A stretch of DNA of 64,000 nt from Chitinophaga dinghuensis (GCF_003259435.1 NZ_QLMA01000010.1:1-64000); one strand, 5' to 3'; positions 1 to 7,099 are shown, counted from the stretch's first letter. The notes: generated by a model from the letters alone, not told the origin. Numbers and translations: made by a program.

Positions 1-138
1 ATAGTAATCCCACCATTTTAATAGTAATGAAGGGCTTATGTCCAGGTCATCCGATGTGGACATAATGCTCTGACCCTTTTCCACTAGTCTGATTGCTTTT
101 ACCTTAAAGGCAAAACTGTGTTTCTTTCTTGCACTCAT
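1..138 (-). CDS. IS3-type transposase OrfA, N-terminal part (cut by window edge)
   Basis: The reverse strand from 138 reads 46 open codons to the window edge, beginning MSARKKHSFAFKVKAIRL and continuing with DLDISPSLLLKWW. This is the N-terminal helix-turn-helix of IS3/IS150-type OrfA proteins, which bind the element's own ends: a basic start, then an alpha-helical K-A-I-R-L-V-E-K-G segment and a recognition helix ending in K-W. Orientation is away from the neighbouring outer-membrane gene, and the element's end lies just upstream at about 175. The rest of OrfA and OrfB would lie outside the window, so intactness cannot be judged. A stand-alone HTH regulator is less likely because of the adjacent inverted-repeat end. 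Confidence 0.7.
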   Translation of the reverse strand, partial: MSARKKHSFAFKVKAIRLVEKGQSIMSTSDDLDISPSLLLKWWDYY

Positions 139-143
139 AAAAA

Positions 144-175
144 TGCCCCCAAAAGTGTCTAAACTTTTGGGGGCA
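144..175. repeat. Insertion-sequence end with embedded 13-bp inverted repeat
   Basis: TGCCCCCAAAAGT (144-156) and ACTTTTGGGGGCA (163-175) form a perfect 13-bp dyad with loop GTCTAA. Read on the minus strand the segment starts TGCCCCCAAAAGTTTAGACA, which resembles the TG-starting terminal repeats of Bacteroidota IS3-family elements. I infer that 175 is the element's outer boundary. The same dyad would fold in RNA and could stop transcripts entering the element. The target duplication cannot be tested because the other end is outside the window. Confidence 0.6.
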
Positions 176-215
176 CTTCAAAATGCTAACCTTTTTTTAT
201 GTCGTTACTTTGTTA

Positions 216-2612
216 TTATTGATTCTGAAACCTGCTGATATTCTCTCCATTCACATCTGAAGCGGGCTTGCTTACTTTCTTCAAACCACCACTAATGCGG
301 TAATTCACCGTTAAACGAAATCTATTTACATTTAAATCACGCAGATAGCTGTTGAGATAATTGTCGTAGAAATTGGTATAACGATATTCATAGGTGTTGA
401 ATATATCCAGGTACTTGGCGCCGAAGTTCCATTTTTTACTTGGATAATAGGTGATGCCGGCATCAGCCTGCCAGCGGTCGCCCTGTGTTACCTGATAAAA
501 ATAGGCAGTAGATCTGTAAAAAAGCGATGTTTCCAACACCAGCTTCCGGGTAATGAAGTAGTTGTTGCTCCAGCTAACGGTAAAGTATTTTGAGAGATCC
601 TTGTTGGCGCCCTGCAACGGGAAATCGCCGTTGCTGTAATAGCGAAACATTTCTCCGTACAAGTTGAGGTTGCCTTCCAGTTTATGCTGAAGAATGCTGT
701 ATGCGGCAGACAGACTGATATAGTAATCATTAACATTCACTGCATTCTCCGGCCGAATGGCTGTGTAGGGAGAATTGTTTAGTTGCGTTCCGGTAAGCTG
801 CACCTGGTCGTTGATTCGTATATAACCAATGTTAGCGGTGAGGAACCCGGCGATATTGTTTTCCAGGGAGATAGTATACCTGGTGGATGGCTTCAGAAAA
901 GGATTTCCTTCCTGGTATTTATATTCGTTGATATAATACCGGTAGTCGTTGAGTAGCTGGTAGTCTGGACGGGAAAGTCCGGAACTCAGCTTCAACATAC
1001 CTGCATATCCCGGCCGCTGATAAGTGATGGCGACGTTGGGCAGGAAATTCGTATAGTCCTGGTGGATAGTGCTGGCTTTTCCATTGGCTGTAGCCGTTGC
1101 TGTATGTTCCATCCGGCCTCCGGCCATAAACCCAAGATGACCATGCGAATATCTGAGAGTAGCATAGGCTGCTATAATTTTCTCATCATAGGAAGTTGTG
1201 TTGGAAAGTTGCCGGTCATATACAGGCCCTGTGGCTTTAATGGTATCATATTGAGCATTATTGTCAATATGGCCGGCGTTATATTTAACACCCGTTTCCA
1301 GTACCAGTTGATGTAATTTTTTTTCCAGGTCAGCTTTAATAATATGCTGATAGCCTTGCAAAGGCAGATAACCTGCCTGTAATATGCTGCCATAACCGGT
1401 TGCTGGCGATCTGCTATTCTCGATGTCCTGGTATTGACGTATGTAACCATTGATATAACCATAGTTGACAGCGAGCAGAGATCCTGCAGTATCGGGCCTG
1501 AACTGATATATGAGATTGACCGAAGTGAGATTATTTTTCACCTCGTCATTTCTTTTATACTGCTGGCGGTAGCTTAGCGGAGCGCCGAAGTTGCTGGTGT
1601 CAGAGAAGTCGCCCTTACTGTTTTTCCAGGTAGAGCTGATATCCAGTATAAGTTTGCTCTTGTTACTGACGGCGTAACTGAGGTTTTCATACAGGGTTGG
1701 TCCGGAGGAACGGGTCAGGGAATTGCGCTGATAGAGGATATCAGCAGTGTTGGCATGCTGCTGGTTGTAATTAATCTGGCCATTTTCGGTATAATAGCTG
1801 TGATTCCTTGCATAACTGACGGAGGTACTGCTCTGTAGTTTACCAGTGAGCAGCATAGCGTATAAGTTATGGTTATTGCTAACGTATTTATCGATCAGCA
1901 CATTATTGGCGAAGTTAATGCTATAGCCATCGATTGTCCGTTGTTTCAGTACAAAATTGATAACGGAGCCGCCGGCTGCGTCATACCGGGCTGCCCCACC
2001 GGTTACTACTTCTATTTTGCTGATAGCATTAGCTGGAATAGATTTCAGTAAATTGGCGACCTGGTTGCCGAGGAGATTCTGCTTAACACCGTTGATCAGT
2101 ATGGTGACATCTCCGCTGCCGTTGAGACGTATATCTTCATTCTGTTCTATCCAGAAGCCCGGTATTTTTTTGAGTATTTCTATGGAGTTATCATTATCTA
2201 CACCGGGAAGTACTCCAGGATCATATACAAGTTTGTCGCCCTGCATGGTGAGTAGTTTCCGGGTGGAAGTTACTTCAACGCCTTTGAGTTGCGATGTGGC
2301 TGGCGTCAGGGCTATCTTCATGCCGGTGATACTCCCTTTGAGGGTGATTGTCTGCGGTGGTACCGCCTGATAGGCAATATGTGAAATGGTGAGCTTATAA
2401 ACACCGGCGCTCAGGTTCTCAAAAGAAAATTTACCCTCTGCATTACTCTGCGTAATCAGTTCCTGGCTATTTTCCACCTGAAGTTTCAGCGATGCATCAG
2501 GGATAACGATTCCGGATAGATCGGTAACTTTACCTTGGATAGATAATCTGTTTTGGGCGAATAAGGAACAGCAGATCAGCAACAAAAAGATTGAATTAAC
2601 AACGGATTTCAT
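216..2612 (-). CDS. Outer-membrane beta-barrel protein, TonB-receptor-like
   Basis: 798 residues. A signal peptide (about 1-20, ending SLFAQ) is followed by a carboxypeptidase-regulatory-like beta domain (about 22-105), a plug-like region (about 110-220, with LNGSGDVTILINGVKQ and GGAARYDAAGG) and a long beta-barrel to the C terminus. This matches the Bacteroidota family of outer-membrane beta-barrel proteins related to TonB-dependent receptors. It lacks the SusC hallmarks and has no SusD partner. The substrate is unknown. The gene stands alone: the IS end is only about 40 bp beyond its stop codon, yet the reading frame is complete. No clear -7 box was found upstream. Confidence 0.8.
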   Translation of the reverse strand: MKSVVNSIFLLLICCSLFAQNRLSIQGKVTDLSGIVIPDASLKLQVENSQELITQSNAEGKFSFENLSAGVYKLTISHIAYQAVPPQTITLKGSITGMKIALTPATSQLKGVEVTSTRKLLTMQGDKLVYDPGVLPGVDNDNSIEILKKIPGFWIEQNEDIRLNGSGDVTILINGVKQNLLGNQVANLLKSIPANAISKIEVVTGGAARYDAAGGSVINFVLKQRTIDGYSINFANNVLIDKYVSNNHNLYAMLLTGKLQSSTSVSYARNHSYYTENGQINYNQQHANTADILYQRNSLTRSSGPTLYENLSYAVSNKSKLILDISSTWKNSKGDFSDTSNFGAPLSYRQQYKRNDEVKNNLTSVNLIYQFRPDTAGSLLAVNYGYINGYIRQYQDIENSRSPATGYGSILQAGYLPLQGYQHIIKADLEKKLHQLVLETGVKYNAGHIDNNAQYDTIKATGPVYDRQLSNTTSYDEKIIAAYATLRYSHGHLGFMAGGRMEHTATATANGKASTIHQDYTNFLPNVAITYQRPGYAGMLKLSSGLSRPDYQLLNDYRYYINEYKYQEGNPFLKPSTRYTISLENNIAGFLTANIGYIRINDQVQLTGTQLNNSPYTAIRPENAVNVNDYYISLSAAYSILQHKLEGNLNLYGEMFRYYSNGDFPLQGANKDLSKYFTVSWSNNYFITRKLVLETSLFYRSTAYFYQVTQGDRWQADAGITYYPSKKWNFGAKYLDIFNTYEYRYTNFYDNYLNSYLRDLNVNRFRLTVNYRISGGLKKVSKPASDVNGENISRFQNQ

Positions 2613-2922
2613 TGGTACCAGAATTAAGAATTAGCTACAGTGATTTTGATTTATCCTGGTCTGCCTGACACAGGGTGAATATTGCATTAAACGTTCAAAA
2701 GACACAGGGATACCGCTTATGTGCCCCACATTATAAATATAAATGAATATTTCGTATTCCAGTCATCGGGTAAAAATATTTCTGAATATATTTTATTGGA
2801 GAATAACCATTTTCTCAGATTCTATCCAAGGTTTCTCTTTAGCAGCAAATAAATACCGCAACCTTGTCTACATAAGCCGTCTTGTGTATCTGCCAAACCA
2901 TATGCTTTTCAACTATTTCACT
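2613..2922. other. Intergenic region, AT-rich
   Basis: This 310-bp stretch must hold the promoter of the minus-strand outer-membrane gene, but I see no exact TAnnTTTG box. The last 25 bases before 2923 resemble the sequence in front of the intact SRPBCC gene at 5592 (AACCA, then CTATTT-ACTATGG), so the duplication that produced the pseudogene reached upstream of the start codon. No other gene is supported. Confidence 0.5.
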
Positions 2923-3126
2923 ATGGCAAATATCCTTCATCGAATAGGCGTGAAAACATCCCGGTTGTGCATGTTTACCGTGTATTGACAACCAGGGATA
3001 GCCTTGCCGGCTGGTGGACCAGCTATTCCAACACCTCAATGGGAAAGAACCTATTGAGTTCATCGATCATTGTAGCACCAAATGGGCCATGTTGCTCATA
3101 AGTTTGAAAGCACTCGTGGAAACTTG
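2923..3126 (+). pseudogene. Decayed copy of the SRPBCC gene at 5592
   Basis: The segment starts ATGGCAAATATCCTTCATCG, nearly identical to the start of the intact gene at 5592. After four further matching codons a one-base loss shifts the frame. Similarity then resumes in the new frame (V-Y-R-V-L-T-T-R-D-S-L-A-G-W-W-T). A deletion of roughly 195-200 bp follows, corresponding to about 5692-5887 of the intact copy. The last block matches the C-terminal coding part (GAGTTCAT, then TCATTGTAG and AAATGGGC). No continuous frame survives, so no product is expected. The upstream sequence has also lost the TACATTTG box seen before the intact copy. I read this as an old tandem or segmental duplication. 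Confidence 0.8.
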
Positions 3127-3183
3127 CGCTGCTTTTAATTTTATATAAAGTAATTTATAAATTGTACCCGCAAAAAGAAAAGG

Positions 3184-3426
3184 ATGGACAAGATGTATAA
3201 TGTTCATATTAGCGGATACAGAGAAGGTAAATTACCTTTTGTTTCCTTAGTAAAATTATTACTGAAGTATAAAAATATGTCATTGGAGGATGCCCGTGCA
3301 ACTGTGGATAAAGTATGGGCGCGGAAACCTATAGCGGTAGAATTTACGGATTTAAACACAGCAACTGAGTTTTCAAAAAGCGCAGATGAAGCTGGTTTGA
3401 ATTGTATAGTAAATGAGCAGCCTTGA
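3184..3426 (+). CDS. Small protein resembling the L7/L12 C-terminal fold
   Basis: 80 residues, soluble, no signal peptide. The pattern VSLVKLLLKYKNMSLEDARATVD, then KP-V-F, a helix and a final short strand (L-N-C-I-V) follows the alpha/beta order of the ribosomal protein L7/L12 C-terminal domain, in which a K-x-L-x-L-A-K helix pair packs on three strands. It is not L12 itself: the N-terminal dimerisation domain and hinge are missing. The function is unknown. It lies 72 bp upstream of a DoxX-like gene on the same strand and could share its transcript. The start ATG at 3184 is the first in frame. Confidence 0.6.
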   Translation: MDKMYNVHISGYREGKLPFVSLVKLLLKYKNMSLEDARATVDKVWARKPIAVEFTDLNTATEFSKSADEAGLNCIVNEQP

Positions 3427-3498
3427 AATATGTCAAGACACTTTACTATCCTTATCCATCAAGGACTTAATTAGCTTTTTAAACTTCGTAAAGAAAAG

Positions 3499-3873
3499 AT
3501 GAATACAATTTTGTGGATCATACAGGGGCTTCTCTCTGCATTTTTTATCTTGCCTGGCTATGGAAAAATTACAGGCAGTAAAGAAAAGCACGTTAATGAC
3601 GGACATTTGAAACCGAACGATTCTATAGTACCAATTCGAATACTGGGGATGCTTGAATTATTAGGATGTGTCGGTATTATAATCCCATGGCTTTTAGGTA
3701 TTGCTCCAATTTTGACACCTATAACAGCAACAGGCTTTTGCTTAATTATGCTAGCAGGCATCGTTGTTCACACCAGGAAGAAGGAATACAAAATGTTCCC
3801 AATGCTGATGATCGTCTTTATTCTGTCAGCAGTGGTAGCATATTTTAGGTTTGCAGCTTTAGTATCGCAATAG
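3499..3873 (+). CDS. DoxX-like integral membrane protein
   Basis: 124 residues with four predicted membrane helices (about 3-20, 49-66, 70-90 and 100-120). The start has the I-L-x-x-L-F-I-L-x-G-x-x-K-I motif (LSAFFILPGYGKITGS), followed by an R-I-L-G-M-L-E-L-L-G-C segment typical of DoxX/DoxX-like proteins. These are small inner-membrane proteins of mostly unknown role, some linked to redox or thiosulfate metabolism. Length fits the family. A strong hairpin at 3907-3943 ends the unit. Nothing in the neighbourhood narrows the function. Confidence 0.75.
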   Translation: MNTILWIIQGLLSAFFILPGYGKITGSKEKHVNDGHLKPNDSIVPIRILGMLELLGCVGIIIPWLLGIAPILTPITATGFCLIMLAGIVVHTRKKEYKMFPMLMIVFILSAVVAYFRFAALVSQ

Positions 3874-3906
3874 CAATATTTAGCTCAATATCTTCATCAA
3901 CTGTTT

Positions 3907-3943
3907 AACTGTAAAGGCCGCGATTGGATCGGCCTTTACAGTT
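3907..3943. terminator. Hairpin between convergent genes
   Basis: AACTGTAAAGGCCG (3907-3920) pairs perfectly with CGGCCTTTACAGTT (3930-3943) around a 9-nt loop. It sits between the plus-strand DoxX-like gene and the minus-strand VOC gene and could serve both. Neither side has a long T-run, so termination strength is uncertain. Confidence 0.6.
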
Positions 3944-3998
3944 AGGTATAATCGAATCTTTAGTTTTATGCCATCAGGGGGCCTTTGTTATTCTACGC

Positions 3999-4436
3999 TT
4001 ACACTTTTCCATTACTTGGGTCAAACTCTACCATCCATTCAACGCCATACTTATCTCTAAACATACCAAAATAGGTGCCCCAGGGGCTATCTGTTATAGG
4101 CATCTCTATTTCACCACCTGCAGAAAGTCCGTTAAATAATTTATCTGCCTCTTCTTTGCTGGCGGTAGATATTGAAATTTTACTTCTGTTCTCTTGCTCA
4201 TTTACTTTGCCCATGAATTCCGGAACATCATTCCCCATCAATGTATTTCTCTCTCCTATTGGCAAAGCAATATGCATGATTTTGTTTGCCTCTTGCTCAG
4301 ATATCGGTAAATCAGGATTTGCAATGTCTTTAAAGCGAATCACTTTTGTAAATTCTCCGCCGAATGCTGATTGGTAGAACGTAAATGCTTCCTCAGCATT
4401 ACCGTTGAAATTAATATGAGGATTGATAAGTGCCAT
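3999..4436 (-). CDS. VOC-superfamily protein, PhnB-like
   Basis: 145 residues beginning MALINPHINFNGNAEEAFTF, then Y-Q-S-A-F-G-G-E-F. This is the N-terminal signature of PhnB / 3-demethylubiquinone methyltransferase-like VOC proteins. The second half ends with WGTYFGMFRDKYGVEWMVEF, the usual last strand of the paired beta-alpha-beta-beta-beta fold. Most family members have no assigned reaction, and the methyltransferase name used in databases is not supported by chemistry. It is cytoplasmic and appears to have its own promoter (4460-4487). It lies 111 bp downstream of the Arr gene on the same strand. Confidence 0.8.
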   Translation of the reverse strand: MALINPHINFNGNAEEAFTFYQSAFGGEFTKVIRFKDIANPDLPISEQEANKIMHIALPIGERNTLMGNDVPEFMGKVNEQENRSKISISTASKEEADKLFNGLSAGGEIEMPITDSPWGTYFGMFRDKYGVEWMVEFDPSNGKV

Positions 4437-4459
4437 AAGTCTATATTTTTTATGTTATC

Positions 4460-4487
4460 CAAATGTACCGTTTAACCTCAACATCAA
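4460..4487 (-). promoter_or_regulatory. Promoter of the VOC gene (-33 TTG, -7 TACATTTG)
   Basis: On the minus strand TTG (4487-4485), a 17-nt spacer and TACATTTG (4467-4460) fit the Bacteroidota sigma-A consensus TTG-N17-23-TAnnTTTG. The predicted start of transcription would be about 17 nt before the ATG at 4436. It is the only candidate in the window with both boxes. Confidence 0.6.
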
Positions 4488-4547
4488 TAAGGTATGAAAA
4501 CGACAAAAAAGAGGATGTTTACGTCAAACAATTATACAAGCATGTAC

Positions 4548-5291
4548 CTAGTTAATAATCTCTCCTTTGCTATTCTCCAGTTTCTCCCGGAACTTCTGAA
4601 TATCCTCTTCACTTTGTCTTACCCATTCCTTTGCTTCCCCTACAATTTTCAATGGTTCCGCAGAACGATAGGAACGAGTCGGATTACCAGGAAACTTTTT
4701 ATCGGTTAAATTGGGATCATTTTCAAAACTACCGGTGGGTTCCACAATGTACACCCGCTCACGCGCATCGCCTTTTGCGAGGGCGGCTGCAAATCCAGCG
4801 CCATTCACTAGTCCCGTAAAGTAAATGTGGTTCATGATGAACTCCGACTTATAGTTAGAATTACCACCTGGCGACAGCAAATCGCCCACTTTCAAATCAG
4901 CTTTTGTGCCATGATAAAAAGGGCCTTTATCAGAAGGATGCTCCTTATATTGCTTGGCTAATTCTGCGTTCTCTTTCGCCTTTTCTGGCTGGGATAATTC
5001 TTCGTAGCATTGGGCGATGTTTAGATATAGCGCAGGGAATGCACTCTTCACCGTATCATCATTTATCTTCAAAGCATGATCTAATGAGGCTTCCAGCCAT
5101 TTCAGTTTATCAGTAACCGTTTGCTGATGCCGGGCAACATAATGGGCAGAAAGAAACTTTTCCAGGTCGTTCGTAGCTTCGTTCCAAGCTTGCAGGAATA
5201 GTTTTTTCGCTTCTTCCGGCTCTCCTTTTTCTTCCATGCTCATACCTTGAAGACACAGCTTCACAACGTTATTGAATGGTGAGAATTCCAT
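4548..5291 (-). CDS. arr: Rifampin ADP-ribosyltransferase (Arr) with N-terminal TPR-like domain
   Basis: 247 residues. Residues about 123-225 match Arr, which transfers ADP-ribose from NAD+ to rifamycins and inactivates them. The catalytic landmarks are present: His127 in FYHGT, the Tyr of HIYFT, and the acidic/NLT block ENDPNLTDKKFPGNP followed by SYRSAEPLKIVG. Typical Arr is about 140 residues. Here roughly 118 extra residues precede it, rich in helical A-x-x-x-A and Y-x-x-L-S-Q-P-E-K-A patterns like tetratricopeptide repeats (FPALYLNIAQCYEELSQPEK). A short charged tail follows the Arr domain. The protein is cytoplasmic, with no signal peptide. Resistance is inferred from the family, and the helical part may give it another target or partner. 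Confidence 0.85.
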   Translation of the reverse strand: MEFSPFNNVVKLCLQGMSMEEKGEPEEAKKLFLQAWNEATNDLEKFLSAHYVARHQQTVTDKLKWLEASLDHALKINDDTVKSAFPALYLNIAQCYEELSQPEKAKENAELAKQYKEHPSDKGPFYHGTKADLKVGDLLSPGGNSNYKSEFIMNHIYFTGLVNGAGFAAALAKGDARERVYIVEPTGSFENDPNLTDKKFPGNPTRSYRSAEPLKIVGEAKEWVRQSEEDIQKFREKLENSKGEIIN

Positions 5292-5567
5292 GGTCTGATT
5301 ATTTTGTTGATTTTTTGTTAAGTATCTTTTTGCTCCTTAACGGTTAAGATGTCACATCATCTGCGGAGCTCTGCGCATAGGATAAAATAGCGTGTAGTTA
5401 AAGGTAGCAATAATCTTCCTTAAAATTAAATGTGGATTATCTGTGCAACCTGTTAGCTGGCAGAGTCTTCCGGGGAAAGCCTGCAACACAAAAGAGGGAC
5501 GTCTCTTTGTCCAAATCCTCCCCTATTCCTGTCCATTTTGCCCACTATACATATTCTCAAAACCAGG
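5292..5567. other. Intergenic region between divergent arr and SRPBCC genes
   Basis: The roughly 300 bp between the divergent starts hold promoters for both genes. Only the plus-strand one (5568-5575) has an exact -7 box. No further open frame with a recognisable product, repeat or RNA was found here. Confidence 0.5.
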
Positions 5568-5575
5568 TACATTTG
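5568..5575 (+). promoter_or_regulatory. -7 promoter box TACATTTG before the SRPBCC gene
   Basis: Exact TAnnTTTG match 16 nt upstream of the ATG at 5592, leaving a leader of about 10 nt. There is no TTG at the usual -33 spacing. The decayed copy at 2923 has lost this box. Confidence 0.45.
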
Positions 5576-5591
5576 AATAAACTATTTTACT

Positions 5592-6041
5592 ATGGCAGAT
5601 ATCCTTCATCGAATTGGTATTAAAAATTCATCGATAGATAAAGTTTATCGCGTATTGACAACGAGAGAAGGCCTTGCCGGCTGGTGGACCACCAATACAA
5701 CCGGAGAAGGCGACCAGGTGGGAAATATCGTTATATTCCGATTTGGAGATAAAGGAGGGTTCGATATGAAAGTGACCCAGCTCCAGGCCCCCAATCTGGT
5801 TATATGGGAAGTAATAGACGGGCCCAAAGAATGGATAGGTACCACCATTCACTTCGAACTGAAACAGGAAGAGGATTATGTGATCCTGCTATTCCAGCAC
5901 TTAAACTGGAAAGAGCCTGTTGAGTTCATGTATCATTGTAGTACTAAATGGGCGATATTCCTGATGAGCTTGAAAGCATTGGTAGAAACAGGAAAAGGAA
6001 ACCCCGACCCAAATGACATTCGCATTGACAACTGGAATTAA
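5592..6041 (+). CDS. SRPBCC (AHSA1-like) protein
   Basis: 149 residues of the START/Bet v1-like SRPBCC fold. It starts with a ligand-pocket helix and the V-L-T-T-R-E-G-L-A-G-W-W-T motif typical of Hsp90-activator-homologue (AHSA1) type proteins, followed by a G-x-x-V-W-E strand and a C-terminal long helix around W-A-I-F-L-M-S-L-K-A-L-V-E-T-G-K. These proteins bind hydrophobic ligands, and no enzyme function can be assigned. It is cytoplasmic. It is the intact parent of the pseudogene at 2923. A perfect palindromic hairpin lies 12 bp after the stop. Confidence 0.8.
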   Translation: MADILHRIGIKNSSIDKVYRVLTTREGLAGWWTTNTTGEGDQVGNIVIFRFGDKGGFDMKVTQLQAPNLVIWEVIDGPKEWIGTTIHFELKQEEDYVILLFQHLNWKEPVEFMYHCSTKWAIFLMSLKALVETGKGNPDPNDIRIDNWN

Positions 6042-6052
6042 AGTAAAATAAT

Positions 6053-6082
6053 TATTTCGGGAGACACGTGTCTCCCGAAATA
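6053..6082. terminator. Perfect 30-nt palindrome after the SRPBCC gene
   Basis: TATTTCGGGAGACAC (6053-6067) is followed directly by its reverse complement GTGTCTCCCGAAATA (6068-6082). In RNA it folds to a tight hairpin with a 4-nt loop just after the stop codon. No long T-run follows. It could also act as a processing or stability element. Confidence 0.55.
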
Positions 6083-6166
6083 GTTATTTCCAAAAATATT
6101 AATGATACAGTACACCCACTGACGTAGTATTTCACCAATACCCAAAGAAAGGCCACCACAGCTACT

Positions 6167-6226
6167 ACAGAAGAGTTGATAAATTAGGAATTCACATTTC
6201 CAATTTATCAACTCTTCTGTTTTTTT
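6167..6226 (+). terminator. Strong rho-independent terminator
   Basis: ACAGAAGAGTTGATAAATT (6167-6185) pairs without mismatch with AATTTATCAACTCTTCTGT (6202-6220), with further GGAA/TTCC pairing inside, and a run of seven T ends at 6226. It points along the plus strand. The only gene upstream on this strand already has a hairpin at 6053-6082, so this terminator either catches read-through or ends a short untranslated transcript starting in between. Confidence 0.7.
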
Positions 6227-6421
6227 ATGTTTTTGCGATAATAAAAAATTTTCATCATCGAATTTATTCATTAAATTGGTTAGAACTACTAATATGCCTA
6301 TTACCCGAAATTAATAACCCAATGAACATAATACCGGTATGTTAATTCAATAGCACTCATTTTTCCATTTACAACAAGCCTGCTTCCATCAGTATTAGCA
6401 CCACGTATATATGCTGAACAA
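6227..6421. other. Upstream region of the lanthipeptide-like array
   Basis: AT-rich region between the terminator and the first leader element. It presumably holds the promoter of the array, but no exact TAnnTTTG box was found. A minus-strand frame here overlaps the first precursor gene and has no recognisable product. Confidence 0.35.
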
Positions 6422-6462
6422 CCGCTCCACGGCATTGCTCCTCCAGCTAAAGACAGGAGAGG
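6422..6462 (+). ncRNA. Structured leader element, copy 1
   Basis: First of three near-identical segments located 25-27 nt before a precursor gene. Outer stem CCGCTCC (6422-6428) with GGAGAGG (6456-6462), one G-A mismatch. The loop holds the conserved GGCATTGCTCCTCCAGC and TAAAGACA. Copies 2 and 3 replace the mismatched position by G-C and A-T pairs, which supports a base-paired RNA. It may control translation, processing or termination of the precursor transcripts. Confidence 0.5.
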
Positions 6463-6487
6463 AATAATCATTAAATATTTTCTATTT

Positions 6488-6640
6488 ATGAAACAGAACA
6501 GCACTCCAAAGAAATTGCAGCTCTCAAAAATCACAGTTGCAACCTTGAGCATTCCTAAAGAAAAAGGAAAAATCTGTCAAACTTCAGCTGATCAAACTAC
6601 CTGCCCTGGCGGATGCAAATTAACAATCCTCTGCCTCTAA
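6488..6640 (+). CDS. Class I lanthipeptide precursor-like peptide 1
   Basis: 50 codons: a leader MKQNSTPKKLQLSKITVATL, then SIPKEKGK and a core starting ICQTSADQTTCPGGC and ending LTILCL. The K-K-L-x-L-x-K-x-x-V-A-x-L leader matches the leader type of Bacteroidota class I lanthipeptides, and the core mixes Thr/Ser with four Cys (30, 39, 43, 49), as needed for lanthionine rings. The ring pattern is not determined. The gene is preceded by leader element 1 and followed 40 bp later by precursor 2. No LanB, LanC, protease or exporter lies in the window. Product and activity are inferred from the peptide pattern only. Confidence 0.7.
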   Translation: MKQNSTPKKLQLSKITVATLSIPKEKGKICQTSADQTTCPGGCKLTILCL

Positions 6641-6680
6641 TCTAACACCTGTAAACGTTTAACCTTTAAAGTATTCCATT

Positions 6681-6827
6681 ATGAAACAAAATAATGCTCC
6701 TAAAAAACTGCAATTAACTAAAATCAAAGTGGCTAATCTTACCGCTACTAAAGGAACTGGTAAAATCTGTGTGACTTCCATCGCCAATACCAGCTGCCCT
6801 GGTTGCAGAGAAACCCTGGTTTGCTAA
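6681..6827 (+). CDS. Class I lanthipeptide precursor-like peptide 2
   Basis: 48 codons. The leader MKQNNAPKKLQLTKIKVANL is almost the same as that of copy 1. The linker is TATKGTGK and the core ICVTSIANTSCPGC, then RETLVC. Cys at 30, 39, 42 and 48 keep the spacing of the other copies, and the C-terminal Leu-Leu part is lost. It is the most diverged core of the set. It has no leader element of its own and lies 40 bp behind copy 1, so it is probably on the same transcript. Confidence 0.68.
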   Translation: MKQNNAPKKLQLTKIKVANLTATKGTGKICVTSIANTSCPGCRETLVC

Positions 6828-6858
6828 CCATTCGGATTTTCAACAATCTGCTGAATTA

Positions 6859-6899
6859 CTGCTCCATGGCATTGCTCCTCCAGCTAAAGACAGGAGCGG
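6859..6899 (+). ncRNA. Structured leader element, copy 2
   Basis: Same element as copies 1 and 3. Outer stem CTGCTCC (6859-6865) with GGAGCGG (6893-6899), all seven positions paired including one T-G wobble. The middle pair is G-C here and A-T in copy 3, a compensatory change. It lies 23 nt before precursor 3. Confidence 0.5.
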
Positions 6900-6922
6900 A
6901 TGAATCATTAATACTTCTATTT

Positions 6923-7075
6923 ATGAAACAGGACGTCACTTCCAAAAAGCTGCAACTGACTAAAATCAAAGTTGCTAACCTGAGTATTCCGAGAGAGAAA
7001 GGGAAGGTATGTATGACCTCTGCTGATGCAACTACCTGCCCTAGCTGCAAAATTACGCTCAGCATTACCTGCTAA
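6923..7075 (+). CDS. Class I lanthipeptide precursor-like peptide 3
   Basis: 50 codons: leader MKQDVTSKKLQLTKIKVANL, linker SIPREKGK, core VCMTSADATTCPSC then KITLSITC. Cys at 30, 39, 42 and 50. The core has six Ser/Thr after Cys30 before the third Cys and three more after it, enough for several (methyl)lanthionine bridges. It has its own leader element (6859-6899), which suggests separate expression or processing. A longer in-frame reading exists upstream, but the ATG at 6923 is fixed by alignment with the other three copies. Confidence 0.7.
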   Translation: MKQDVTSKKLQLTKIKVANLSIPREKGKVCMTSADATTCPSCKITLSITC

Positions 7076-7099
7076 TTTCATTAAAAATATGCTGAACAA

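Noticed and set aside
2743..2988. 81-codon frame running into the SRPBCC pseudogene
   Set aside because: Its first two thirds match nothing and the end is just the first codons of the decayed SRPBCC copy before the frameshift.
5432..5623. 63-codon plus-strand frame before the SRPBCC gene
   Set aside because: It runs over the promoter into the SRPBCC gene in another frame and has no homologue I recognise.
6101..6166. Possible fifth, degraded lanthipeptide precursor (a short stretch CCCAAAGAAAGG resembles the linker)
   Set aside because: The similarity is about a dozen bases, with no leader and no Cys pattern in any frame.
6301..6552. Minus-strand frame opposite the first precursor peptide and its leader element
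   Set aside because: It overlaps a repeated element that is conserved in the other orientation, and similar frames appear opposite the other copies only because the DNA is repeated.
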